Part shown: piece after piece, positions 51,059-60,938 of the stretch
How positions within the stretch are numbered: position 1 is the stretch's first letter
Layout: each line of letters starts with the position of its first letter
Assembly: GCF_904848675.1 (NCBI RefSeq)
Contig: NZ_LR890047.1
Coordinates: 186,001-250,000 of the forward strand
Direction: 5' to 3'
Length of the DNA: 64,000 bases
From: Profftia tarda
GTDB taxonomy: Bacteria; Pseudomonadota; Gammaproteobacteria; Enterobacterales; Enterobacteriaceae
Made by a program: the position numbers and the translations under genes
The notes under the pieces: model-generated
Database searches by the model: none
Told to the model about the DNA's origin: nothing
What the model saw: the letters and a program-made list of their open reading frames with translations, nothing else

Positions 51059-52360
51059 TTAATTAAGTATATTATAATTATCCATAATTTTTACGTAAGA
51101 ACTAGCTCTATTTTCCTGCAACCAAGATTGCTCTTCTTGATTAAATTTACGGTTAAACAATATGCGGTATGCTTGATCTTTTTCAGCATCTTCGGTGCGC
51201 TTAACTGTTCTAGTATCTAGTACTTGAATTAAATGCCATCCAGAAAAAGCGGTATAGATCGGTACGCTGATTTCGCCTTTTTTAAGTTTTATTAAAGCAT
51301 CACGGAAGACTGGATTGTAAGAAGTTGGTATTACCCAGCCTAAGTTCCCACCTTTGAACGCGGAAAAGGAGTCCTCAGAGATCTCTTTTGCAGCTTTATC
51401 AAAAGTAATTGTCTTATTTTTAATTTGTTGAGCAAGTTTTTCTAATCTAAGTCGTGCTTGATCATTAGTCATAACCGGAGATGGACACAATAGAATATGG
51501 CGTGCATTGACTTCTGTGATATATACATCTTTTGGTTTGCTGCGTATATCATTAATTTTAAAAATATATAAACTAACACCTAAACGTATTGGACCAATGA
51601 TATCATTTTTTTCAGCTGTTCTTAATGCATTTGCTAAGACTAATGGTAATCTCTGGATTTTAATCCATCCTATTTGACCTATTTTGGTATTATAAGATTC
51701 TGCTGAATATTTAAGTACCATTTTACCGAATTCTTCACCTTTTCTAAGTTTACTAACTAAGCAAACAGCATCTTGGTAAGGATTATTCAAGGAGCTATAA
51801 GTTGGGCTTGTAGCTGGCAAAATAATTTGACTAAGATTTAGCTCGATATTATCCTTATTCTCTGCGCTTATCTGTTTTGCTAAGTCTTCCACTTCTTGCG
51901 GAAGGATGATGAATCGACGACTAACTTCTTTATTGCGTACTGTAGAAATCAACATTTCTTCACGGATCTGATCACTATATTTTTTATAGCTAATGCCACG
52001 GGCAGCTAAACGACTGCTCATTTGATGCACTGACATATTATTTTGCTGAGTAATATTTATAATAGTCTGCTTAATATCGGAATCAGTGATATCAATACCC
52101 ATCTTTTGTGCTATTTGTAGTTGGATCTTATTCATAATAAGATGTTCTAGAATCTGGTATCGTAAGATTTTATCATCATATAATCTACTTTTATTTTGAG
52201 ATAGGTTTATTTTTACTGAGTGCAATAGACCACTAACGTCACTTTCTAGCACAATACCATTGTTAATGATGGCTACTATTTTATCAACGACTTGAGGGGT
52301 TGCAGAAGCAGTATGACCAAATAATGTCATACTTAGTATCAGAATGCTCCATTTTTTCAT
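51059..52360 (-). CDS. surA: Periplasmic chaperone SurA
   Basis: SurA escorts outer-membrane proteins such as porins and LptD across the periplasm. From the ATG at 52360 it has 433 residues (E. coli 428). A signal peptide ends HTASA before TPQVVDK. The N-terminal chaperone domain (NNGIVLESDV) and two parvulin domains follow, the second clearly marked by VNARHILLCPSP and FKGGNLGWVIP. AGGA stands five bases before this ATG; the 19 upstream in-frame codons are not needed. lptD lies directly upstream, as in E. coli. Confidence 0.96.
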   Translation of the reverse strand: MKKWSILILSMTLFGHTASATPQVVDKIVAIINNGIVLESDVSGLLHSVKINLSQNKSRLYDDKILRYQILEHLIMNKIQLQIAQKMGIDITDSDIKQTIINITQQNNMSVHQMSSRLAARGISYKKYSDQIREEMLISTVRNKEVSRRFIILPQEVEDLAKQISAENKDNIELNLSQIILPATSPTYSSLNNPYQDAVCLVSKLRKGEEFGKMVLKYSAESYNTKIGQIGWIKIQRLPLVLANALRTAEKNDIIGPIRLGVSLYIFKINDIRSKPKDVYITEVNARHILLCPSPVMTNDQARLRLEKLAQQIKNKTITFDKAAKEISEDSFSAFKGGNLGWVIPTSYNPVFRDALIKLKKGEISVPIYTAFSGWHLIQVLDTRTVKRTEDAEKDQAYRILFNRKFNQEEQSWLQENRASSYVKIMDNYNILN

Positions 52361-52461
52361 GACTTTCCTATTTTTAATATGAATTGATTCCAGTAAATAC
52401 AGCTCTGGTTTACTCAATTATTTTCAACTGAGCAATTTTTAGAACGCAAAATTTCATAATA

Positions 52462-54882
52462 TTAGAAAAATCTTTGATAAGGAAGAATACCTCTTTCCAG
52501 TATTTTATTAGCATCTATGTCATATTTATTTCCAAATCCATTTAGTCTAAAATTAAAGGATAATTTATTATCAAACTTACTGGTTGGCTCAGATATACCA
52601 CAGTCCCACGAGGTAATTTTACGTTCATAGTTCATGCTAGCAGACCAGCAGCAGGTATTATACTGCAGACCAACTAAAGTATTAACTGTCTGCTTAGCTT
52701 TTGTATCGTAGTAGCACCCTCCAAACAATGCAAGTTTTTTAGTAGCTGGAAAACTGCCTACAGCACCAACTTGACTAATACCTTGATTATATAGATCGTT
52801 AGATCGATACTGTGGGATTATTGCTATTAAGTATTCAGGACTAGCATAACGATAGTTCAATTGAATCATAGTTTTAGCATCGTTTCTACATTCAATTGAT
52901 ACATCCCCCAGCGCTATATTATTGAAATGAGTATCATATTGCAGGCTATCACGTATATCCCATAAGTCACTGATTTTCCAGTATGCATCACTTGCCCATA
53001 CTAAGTTACCAGTCTTCTTATCTTTATCCGTAAATATAGAATCACCGCCTCCATGTGGTCCGTGTTTGAAAGAGTAAATCTGCCCAAGAGATGCATTAAA
53101 GCGTTCAATTAGCTTATCATCATAAATCCTAGTTGTAAGCCCAGTAGATATTTGATTAGCAGACGCTATGCGATCAAGACCGCTATATATACGATCTCTG
53201 AATAGGCCCGTATAATCCATTTGTAGCAGCGTGGAATCGTAAATTCCGATATTGCTTTGATCTCGATAAGGAATGTACAAGTATTGAACATGTGGCTCCA
53301 GGGTTTGAATACAACTAGAATTCCAATCTGTATTTCGGTTTAAGATAATTTTACTATCTATTTTAAATTCAGGTATTACCCTGTTAATAGAACTACTGAG
53401 ATGAACGGCTCTTGGGTGATTTATATAATAATTTTTGGGTATAATTTGTTCATATCGTGTTACCATGAACTTAGTTTCAGTATTTAAATCAATCCAACTT
53501 TTATGCCAATTTATATCTACAGTTGGTTCAAAATGATAACGATTAGCCTCTATTTGATTAATGCTTTTATTTTTAAATTTAACTGTTTGAGCGTATAAAT
53601 TTATTTGAAAGGGACCGAGATTATTTGTTTGGTAATTAAGATCTACCTGAGGCTCTACCAGATATGAATTAGAATGACCCGCATCAGTAAAAATTTGAAA
53701 TTGTTTAGTCGACAAGCTAGCGCTCCAATTTTGATTCGCGTATCCCAGGAAAAATTTTTGTGTAGAATAGCCATCGGCGCTAGATCCATGGGTAGAATAT
53801 ACATCATTAAAGTAATGAGGATCGCTAACTTTAGTATAGTCGACATTGAAATGCCATACATGATCCATGACACCTTTATGATTCCAGTAGAATAGCCAAC
53901 GTTTTTTATTATCCTCTTTATGGGTATTTATGTTATTTTTTTCTAACTTATTGTTTGTGTACTGCTTATCATTGTTTAACCAATCAAACTCTATTAAACC
54001 TGCACCAACAAAGCTCAAGTAACGTAATTCATTCTGCACTTGTAAACCACGTTCTACTATGTAGCGAGGTGTGATTGTTGCATCTATATATGATCCTATA
54101 CTCCAGTACCACGGTAGGCTAACCTCAAGCCCACCAGTACTAGAGTATTTGCTACTGGGTATCAGAAAACCTGAGCGACGTTTATTGCCAACAGGCAACC
54201 GAAGATATGGGCTATAAAATATTGGTACTGGGCCAATCTTAAATTGTGCATCCCAAATTTCAGCTACTTCTTCTTTATGATCCTGAATAATTTTAGCACC
54301 AGATACGCTCCAACTATTATCACCTGGCAAACATGAGGTAAAAGTCCCATTTTCCAGAATAGCATATCGGTTTCTAGGGCAGGTTTGTATGATATCAGTT
54401 GTTCCACGACCTTGACGCCCTAAAAACTGATAAGTACTTTCCCATACCTTGGTGTTTTTATTATTTAAATTAGACCAAGAATGAGAACCTTTTATTTGCA
54501 CATTATTATCTGAGTAATTCACGCTACCAGTAGCGGTTAGCGTGCGTACTGGATTGTATTTATCTTCGAGAAATTCCTGTTCGAGCTTGACCTGATCTGC
54601 TGTAAGAGTAAGACTGCCCTGATCTATGCGCACATTACCGCTAAAAACGATATTATCAGGGTAGTTGATATTAATTTTATCAGCCTGTACATATATTGGT
54701 AAATGACTTGGATTGTCTGACACCAGCGGTTTGTCATGGATAGGTAGTTCATTTAAGCATTGTTCAGAAAGATCCGCTAGAACGCTTGTATTGTACAGTA
54801 GCAAAAAAAATAGCGCCGCGACCAATTTTGGAATATTCTTTTTATATATAGTTTTATTAATTTCCATTATTAGCAGAATCAT
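52462..54882 (-). CDS. lptD: LPS assembly outer-membrane protein LptD
   Basis: LptD is the beta-barrel that, with LptE, inserts LPS into the outer leaflet. It has 806 residues (E. coli 784). A signal peptide (VAALFFLLLYNTSVLA) ends near residue 36. The periplasmic LptA-like domain precedes the barrel. The four disulfide cysteines are kept (Cys42, the SCLPGD cysteine near 180, and the adjacent pair in YNTCCW). The start is uncertain: a second ATG five codons in (54867) gives a more usual signal peptide. Neither has a clear Shine-Dalgarno. LptE is not in the window. Confidence 0.95.
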   Translation of the reverse strand: MILLIMEINKTIYKKNIPKLVAALFFLLLYNTSVLADLSEQCLNELPIHDKPLVSDNPSHLPIYVQADKININYPDNIVFSGNVRIDQGSLTLTADQVKLEQEFLEDKYNPVRTLTATGSVNYSDNNVQIKGSHSWSNLNNKNTKVWESTYQFLGRQGRGTTDIIQTCPRNRYAILENGTFTSCLPGDNSWSVSGAKIIQDHKEEVAEIWDAQFKIGPVPIFYSPYLRLPVGNKRRSGFLIPSSKYSSTGGLEVSLPWYWSIGSYIDATITPRYIVERGLQVQNELRYLSFVGAGLIEFDWLNNDKQYTNNKLEKNNINTHKEDNKKRWLFYWNHKGVMDHVWHFNVDYTKVSDPHYFNDVYSTHGSSADGYSTQKFFLGYANQNWSASLSTKQFQIFTDAGHSNSYLVEPQVDLNYQTNNLGPFQINLYAQTVKFKNKSINQIEANRYHFEPTVDINWHKSWIDLNTETKFMVTRYEQIIPKNYYINHPRAVHLSSSINRVIPEFKIDSKIILNRNTDWNSSCIQTLEPHVQYLYIPYRDQSNIGIYDSTLLQMDYTGLFRDRIYSGLDRIASANQISTGLTTRIYDDKLIERFNASLGQIYSFKHGPHGGGDSIFTDKDKKTGNLVWASDAYWKISDLWDIRDSLQYDTHFNNIALGDVSIECRNDAKTMIQLNYRYASPEYLIAIIPQYRSNDLYNQGISQVGAVGSFPATKKLALFGGCYYDTKAKQTVNTLVGLQYNTCCWSASMNYERKITSWDCGISEPTSKFDNKLSFNFRLNGFGNKYDIDANKILERGILPYQRFF

Positions 54883-55732
54883 GTAGTAAATATTTTATTA
54901 TATCATTCTTTAAATAGCTTTGTTTAATAAATAAACTTTATCAGACTCCATAACTAGATTGAAATATAATTTTTTAATATATTATCTCAATTTTACTCAT
55001 AAACAGAATTAATTTTCTTATAAAGTAGTATGTAGGCAATAAAAAATTATTGAGTTTATATCTCCTGAATTCGTCTTTATAAGAATATGAGAGTATAATA
55101 TTTTTCTGCAGAATATATTTTCTTACCATTGAAGATAACTATGTAATAAATTAATATAATATTAATTATGAATATGATTGTAATTCTTTTTTAATCGTTT
55201 AGTAATAACTTTAATCTTTTAAAGATTTTAAAAGTTTTAATATTAAATTTCTGCACTGTTTTAATAAACTGTTTTTGGTAGTAATTCAAATATCGCAAAT
55301 ATGAGAATAAAATCACAACATATTTCGACAAAAAATATTTGGCAGTTATGTGCAGATAATACAGTTTTTTACAAAGATAATTAAACATTAATTAGTATGA
55401 TTCTAACGAAAAGATACTATAGTAACATTAATTACATATTAAACTTAATAGTGATATGTATAAAATTATCTGAATCGGTAAAATTACCGAGCTTGTATTA
55501 AGAATAATATACGTACTGAATTAGTAGGATATTAATTTATAATTCAAGGGTCATGGTGTTCTAAGTTTATCTGTAAGTTTATGGCTATAATCCTTTATGA
55601 AAAAATCTTGTTGCTCATTTATTATGAAACATATTATAAGTCTAGAAAGATAAATGTCTCATGATGTAATATCTTACTAGTACATTAATATCTGGAGATA
55701 ACTATAATATTTTGAAGAATACATAAAGGCTG

Positions 55733-55753
55733 TGTTGCACTTATAATGCAACA
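55733..55753 (+). terminator. terminator-like hairpin upstream of djlA
   Basis: TGTTGCA pairs with TGCAACA across a 7-nt loop and is followed by ATATTTTATAT. It resembles an intrinsic terminator on the + strand, but no + gene lies within 5 kb to its left, so it may end an unrecognised short transcript or be a relic. Confidence 0.35.
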
Positions 55754-55773
55754 ATATTTTATATCATACTTAT

Positions 55774-55804
55774 CCTAGTGATACTGCTAGGATTCGGCAT
55801 CACT
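55774..55804 (+). other. two mutually exclusive stems in the djlA leader region
   Basis: CCTAG (55774-55778) can pair with CTAGG (55787-55791), or AGTGAT (55777-55782) can pair with ATCACT (55799-55804). The two stems share bases and cannot form together. The patch is less A+T-rich than its surroundings and lies 176 bases before djlA. The stems are short. Confidence 0.25.
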
Positions 55805-55980
55805 AAATAAGAATTGTTGTGATTATTTTGCGTATTTGAATGATAAGATAAGTGAGGATCATCTGTATGAAATTGAAATCCTACCCATATGTCATTCAAT
55901 TTTTATCTCTTCAAAAATTCCTCATTTTATTGTATTATGAATAAAAATTCTGTCCCACGGCATGATCAATTGAGGACAAT

Positions 55981-56793
55981 ATGCATTGTTGGGGTAAATT
56001 CATCGGAGTAGTTATTAGTATGATATTAGGCACTGGTTTTTGGGGTGCTTTATTAGGTTTTATTATTGGAAATATAATTGATGAATCTCGTCAAGCGAAA
56101 AATAGAGATTTCTTCTCTACGAGGGATCATAGACAAGCTCTTTTCTTTGACACCACATTTCAGGTTATGGGACACCTTACCAAGTCCAAAGGGCGAGTGA
56201 CTGAAGCTGATATTCACGTTGCTAGTGATCTAATGGAACAGATGCATCTGCATGGCGCCGCTAGAACATCTGCGCAGCAAGCGTTTCGTGAAGGTAAGCA
56301 ATCTGATTTTATACTTCGTAAAAAAATTCAAGAATTACGTAGTATATGTTTTAATAGTATAGATTTGATTAGTATATTTTTAGAAATTCAGCTACAAGCA
56401 GCATTTGCTGATGGATCACTACATCCTAATGAACGAGCAGTTTTATATGTGATTGCTGAAGAGCTCGGGTTTTCACGTATTAAGTTCGATCAGTTCATCA
56501 GTATGATGGAAGGTGGAAAACAGTTTAGTAGCCGGCAAAAGAGGTATGGATACGGCGGCGCTCAAGATCGGGGAACTCCTACGGTATTAGATGCCTATAA
56601 AGTTCTAGGTTTAAATCCTGATGACAACGTTATGACGATAAAAAAGGCATATCGTAAGCTGATGAATGAGCATCATCCAGATAAGCTGGTTGCAAAAGGT
56701 TTACCATCTGAAATGATGGAAATGGCCAAGCAAAAAGTCCAAGATATTCAGGCTGCTTATGATTTTATTAAGAAAGATAAAGGATTTAAGTAA
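55981..56793 (+). CDS. djlA: Membrane-anchored DnaJ-like co-chaperone DjlA
   Basis: DjlA is an inner-membrane J-protein that stimulates DnaK. It has 270 residues (E. coli 271). One N-terminal membrane helix (about 7-30, glycine-rich, GAFFGW-like spacing) is followed by a TerB-like middle domain (AAFADGSLHPNERAVLYVIAEEL). The C-terminal J domain has the essential HPD in NEHHPDKLVAKG (near residue 236). GAGGA stands five bases before the ATG. It is divergent from lptD-surA, as in E. coli. Confidence 0.96.
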   Translation: MHCWGKFIGVVISMILGTGFWGALLGFIIGNIIDESRQAKNRDFFSTRDHRQALFFDTTFQVMGHLTKSKGRVTEADIHVASDLMEQMHLHGAARTSAQQAFREGKQSDFILRKKIQELRSICFNSIDLISIFLEIQLQAAFADGSLHPNERAVLYVIAEELGFSRIKFDQFISMMEGGKQFSSRQKRYGYGGAQDRGTPTVLDAYKVLGLNPDDNVMTIKKAYRKLMNEHHPDKLVAKGLPSEMMEMAKQKVQDIQAAYDFIKKDKGFK

Positions 56794-56899
56794 CAACTTC
56801 TCCTGTATAAATTTGATGATGAATTTCCATGCCTGTATTTAAAGTAAGTATGATCATCTAGTATTGAGTAGTCCAGAATAAGAGAAGTATTTTTCAGAT

Positions 56900-56922
56900 A
56901 ATACTTTTAAATAAAAAGTATT
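56900..56922 (+). terminator. hairpin downstream of djlA
   Basis: AATACTTTT pairs with AAAAGTATT across a 5-nt loop, 106 bases after the djlA stop. It is A+T-rich and followed by CTCATATAAG, so it is only a weak terminator candidate. Confidence 0.25.
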
Positions 56923-57003
56923 CTCATATAAGCACAAATTTAGCTAGCACTACATTCGTGCTTATAATTCATAATATATATAGCAGTCAATAGTTATTTC
57001 TAA

Positions 57004-57028
57004 AACAATCAGATATTATCTGATTGTT
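57004..57028. repeat. 12-bp-arm palindrome downstream of djlA
   Basis: AACAATCAGATA and TATCTGATTGTT flank a single T, so the RNA would form a 10-bp stem with a 5-nt loop. It lies 210 bases after the djlA stop and over 1.3 kb from prlC. No U tract follows. Confidence 0.45.
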
Positions 57029-58402
57029 AAGAACTATCTAATTATAAATTAATTGGCTATATTTATTTAACAAAATCATCAACTATGAGAATAAAGAATA
57101 GAATGTTGTTTTATCAAATTTGATTGTATAAGAAAACTGTTTAGTTACAGACATTTATATAATTTTAAGATTATTTTGCTCAAATAATTATGTTTAGAAT
57201 CATAAAATTATTCTAGTAATCTTACTAAGATTGGTCGATCAAAAACATTTGATCTTATCATATAAGTAATTTTGATTACAAAATCATCTTTGTTATGCAC
57301 AATAATATATAGTATTTCTTTTTATTTTTTTGAGATCAAAATCATTTGAAAATAGCGTATATCAAAATGATAAAATAAATTAGCTGCTATTCAAGTCTAA
57401 TGACTATTGTAGAAAATTCTGCTAAAATATACATTCCTTCAGTATATATACAAAGATCTTTAGATTAAGATATAGGTCATAAATTGCTGTGCATAAATAT
57501 TTTTAATATTTGAAATAATTTCAAGTACTTGATATTTTATATTTAACTTTAATATTTTCTGTAAATGTTAGTTCGTTAAGGATAAATATTTTATTCTATT
57601 AGAAATTAACTGCAAGCATAAAAAATACATCCTTTGAATAGTTCTATTTATAAAATTTATTAACTTCTGGAATATCATATAAAATAATTAATATGCAAAT
57701 AATATAGGATTATCCTAATATTAGGAGCTGATTATCTAAACAATAGTTTTAGTCATGGTATATGAAAATTAAAATAATTTTGATAATGATTAAACAACTT
57801 ATTTTCAGTAACTTGCGCAGTACTTGTTTTTTATTTACTTAATATAATCTAGACTAATAACTTTTATTTTAATTTAGTAATGCTAAAGTATGTATAGAAT
57901 GAATCTATGTATACCTTTTCAAGGTATCTTCAAACTATTTTTAGATAAAAACACTACTTATGTAAGTAGCACAATAAACTTTGTTATAAATAATAGTAAA
58001 TTACTAAAACTTACATAATTTCTCGTTTAAGCATGATACTTGTGCATTTCAACTGCGCTTACATTTATTTCTGCAGTTTTATCTAGAATACCATCATTTT
58101 CTATATAAGTTTGGTTATATACTATTACATTTAATTTTTTCTATAGCTTTTGTTCCTATGCATCAGCTCTTCAGAATCTTTTAATATATTTTGACGTAAT
58201 GCTATAGTATAGATACTAGATACTGTATAATTTATCTTATCTTGAATCTATTTATTGGATTACATCCTAGATCGTTCTGATATCAATATCAGAAAGTCGT
58301 AATTTCTTCAATAATATGCAATAATTACCATTTTCTTCCTTAATTCAATCGTATAGGTATTATTTATATTTTTTCTTCTCTAGTATGAAGATTAAATTAC
58401 TA

Positions 58403-60442
58403 CTATTTCATACTATAATGAGTCAACATTACATCAATTCTAGGCTCACGACCACGAAATTTCTTAAATAAATTCATTGGATCATCAGATCCGCCTTGCG
58501 ATAGGATCTCATCGAGAAATAAACGACCAGTATCTGGGTTAAAAATACCTTCTTCTTTAAAACGTGAAAAGGCATCTGCAGAGAGTACTTCTGCCCAAAG
58601 ATAGCTATAATAACCTGCTGCATATCCACCAGAAAAGATATGGTTAAAAGTATGAAGAGGTCGCTCCCAATCTTTTGAGGGTATTACAGCGATCATTTCT
58701 TTAACCTCTTTGGTAATTTCTACAATACGCGGACCTTTTGCAGGATCAAATTCTTTATGCAGACGGAAGTCAAGCATCCCAAGTTCTATTTGACGCAGAA
58801 TAAAAAGTGCTTTCTGATAATTTTTAGATATGAGTATTTTATTTAAAATTTCTTTTGGGATTGGCTCATCAGTCTCGTAATGACCTGATATAAATGCTAA
58901 AGCTTTTGGCTCCCAGCACCAGTTTTCCATAAATTGGCTTGATAGTTCCACGGCATCCCACGGTACTCCATTAATGCCAGATACATCAGATATTTCGATC
59001 GTAGTAAGGATATGGTGTAAACAGTGGCCAAATTCGTGGAATAATGTAGTGACTTCTCTGTGAGTCAATAAAGAAGGTATATCTCCTATTGGAGGATTAA
59101 AATTACAAGTTAAATAAGCAACTGGATTTTGCACGCTACCATCGGCACGGCGCATCCGCCCGACGCAGTTATCCATCCACGCACCACCACATTTATTTTC
59201 ACGTGTATATAGGTCAAGATAAAAACTACCGCATAATTCATTCTTAGCATTATAAAGATCGAAGAATCGGATATGAGGGTCCCATACTTCTACATTATAG
59301 CGTTCTTTTGTGGTGATACCATAAATCAGGTGAGTTATCTTAAACAATCCATTTAATACTCTATTTCCGGGGAAATAGGGACGTATTTGTTCTTCGCTAA
59401 TGGAATAAAGCTGTGCTTTATGTTTATTGCTGTAGTATATGATATCCCATGGTTTAAGCGTTTTTAGATTGTAGTACTTTTTTGTATATGAAAGTAGTTT
59501 AGCTAATTCCTTTGTCCCCTGATAGTACATTCTCTGTGTCAAATCATTAAGGAATCTAAGTACTTGCTGTGGATTTTTAGCCATTTTTTTCACTAATGAT
59601 TTATCAGCATAAGACTTAAAGCATAGAATCTGGGCCATTTCATGGCGTAAATGTAGAGTTTCGTCTATAATATTACTATTGTCCCACTTACCTGCATGAG
59701 GACCTTGATCAGATGCGCGCGTGTTAAATGCTTGATATATCTCATGACGCAGTAGCTGGTTATCCGCATGAGTCATAATATTTAGATAACTAGGTGCGTC
59801 CAAAGTAATTAGCCAGCCCTTTTTTGACTTAGATTCTGCTAGTATTTTTGCTATATTCTTATAGCTCTCTGTGAGACCTGCAAGATCCTCCTCATTGGTA
59901 ATAAGCTTATTCCAGCCCATGGTAGCATCAAGCACGTTATTGCTAAATATTGAATCAAGTTCGGAGAGCCTAATCATAATTTTAGCAAGGCGCTGTTTTT
60001 TTTCTGTTAGCAGACCGACACCAGATAGTTTAAAATTTTGCAGTGAAAGTTCTACTGCTTTTTTCTGTGCTTTAGTTAATCTTGTAAATATCTCGCTGTT
60101 TTTGAGGTTGATATAGGCTTTATATAAATCCTCGTGTTGCCCTGACCAAGCCTTATATTCTGAAAGCAAATGTAAACACTGCTCGTAGGCTTCTCGTATT
60201 TCTGAGGTTTTTTTTACAGAATTTAGATGATTTACTAGAGAAAATATACGGTTTAAACGGTCCTCTTTTTCATTAAGTGGTTGGCATAGGTTGTCCCAAG
60301 TAAATGGTTCTGTTTGTGCAACTATCTTTTCTATTACATCACGACAATCTGCTAGCAAGATGCTTACTGCCGGCACTATTTCTGTATATTTAATATTAGA
60401 GAACGGTGGAAGTCTAAAGGGCATGAGTAAGGAATTGCTCAT
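58403..60442 (-). CDS. prlC: Oligopeptidase A (M3 metallopeptidase)
   Basis: PrlC is a cytoplasmic zinc peptidase that degrades short peptides, including cleaved signal peptides. It has 679 residues (E. coli 680). The zinc motif HEFGHCLHH lies near residue 469, with the third ligand glutamate about 25 residues on (VPWDAVELSSQFMENW). The substrate-binding glycine and tyrosine stretch GGYAAGYYSYLWAEVL is near 612. AGGA stands about nine bases before the ATG. Its E. coli partner rsmJ is not seen; large gaps lie on both sides. Confidence 0.97.
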   Translation of the reverse strand: MSNSLLMPFRLPPFSNIKYTEIVPAVSILLADCRDVIEKIVAQTEPFTWDNLCQPLNEKEDRLNRIFSLVNHLNSVKKTSEIREAYEQCLHLLSEYKAWSGQHEDLYKAYINLKNSEIFTRLTKAQKKAVELSLQNFKLSGVGLLTEKKQRLAKIMIRLSELDSIFSNNVLDATMGWNKLITNEEDLAGLTESYKNIAKILAESKSKKGWLITLDAPSYLNIMTHADNQLLRHEIYQAFNTRASDQGPHAGKWDNSNIIDETLHLRHEMAQILCFKSYADKSLVKKMAKNPQQVLRFLNDLTQRMYYQGTKELAKLLSYTKKYYNLKTLKPWDIIYYSNKHKAQLYSISEEQIRPYFPGNRVLNGLFKITHLIYGITTKERYNVEVWDPHIRFFDLYNAKNELCGSFYLDLYTRENKCGGAWMDNCVGRMRRADGSVQNPVAYLTCNFNPPIGDIPSLLTHREVTTLFHEFGHCLHHILTTIEISDVSGINGVPWDAVELSSQFMENWCWEPKALAFISGHYETDEPIPKEILNKILISKNYQKALFILRQIELGMLDFRLHKEFDPAKGPRIVEITKEVKEMIAVIPSKDWERPLHTFNHIFSGGYAAGYYSYLWAEVLSADAFSRFKEEGIFNPDTGRLFLDEILSQGGSDDPMNLFKKFRGREPRIDVMLTHYSMK

Positions 60443-60938
60443 AATGAAGATCCTAATATGATTTTTTATATATTAATCAAATGGTGTTTGGATTTCCTAG
60501 TGTTATGCTTTTATTTTTAGATATATAGAATGCATTATAATACACATTATATTCAGAAATAGGTTATTAACACTTATTGTTAATTCTCCATTTATAATTA
60601 TGGACGCTATTATTAGTAGATCTTTATGAGATCTTATAAAAATTTTACATATTAAAAAAGTATTGGTATTTAATTACTAAGAATTAATGATTAATTAAAT
60701 CTCAAGTTTTAATATAACTAATATGAGGAATTCTTACTTCTGCAGAGCATATCTAACAAGACATAGATGATTTTATCCATAAATTACGCATTAAGATATG
60801 TAATTGATAATAATACTGTATTAATAGATCTTAAATATTAACCATTCCAGTAGTTTTCTACTATATTGAATAACTAAAAATATCTTTATTGATGTTTGTT
60901 AGGATTATTTTGTATCATATCTCTATATTTTTAAATAT
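60443..60938. other. divergent spacer between prlC and waaA
   Basis: No gene is recognisable in 496 bases. A 6-bp palindromic stem (AGATCT, loop TTATG, AGATCT) lies near 60619-60635. Promoters for prlC and waaA should be here but none is convincing. Confidence 0.45.

Larger units (their letters stand above)
54883..55980. other. gene-free divergent region between lptD and djlA
   Basis: No gene is recognisable in 1.1 kb; a 65-codon A+T frame (55191-55388, -) has no support. A hairpin (TCGGTAA with TTACCGA) lies at 55475-55490. Structured elements at 55733-55753 and 55774-55804 are listed separately. Promoters for both genes must lie here, but no sigma-E type site could be chosen for lptD. Confidence 0.5.
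56794..58402. other. gene-free stretch between djlA and prlC
   Basis: No gene is recognisable in 1.6 kb. Inverted repeats are dense: AATACTTTT/AAAAGTATT (56900-56922), ATAAGCAC/GTGCTTAT (56928-56965), a 12-bp one at 57004-57028 (listed), GATCAAA/TTTGATC (57237-57254) and ATACCTT/AAGGTAT (57911-57927). Confidence 0.5.

Noticed and set aside
55191..55388. 65-codon frame rich in Phe, Leu, Lys and Tyr
   Set aside because: The residues are those of random A+T sequence; no start signal is present.
57291..57299. DnaA-box-like TTATGCACA
   Set aside because: A single site (another imperfect one lies near 60775), with no cluster and no dnaA or mnmG nearby, so not an origin.
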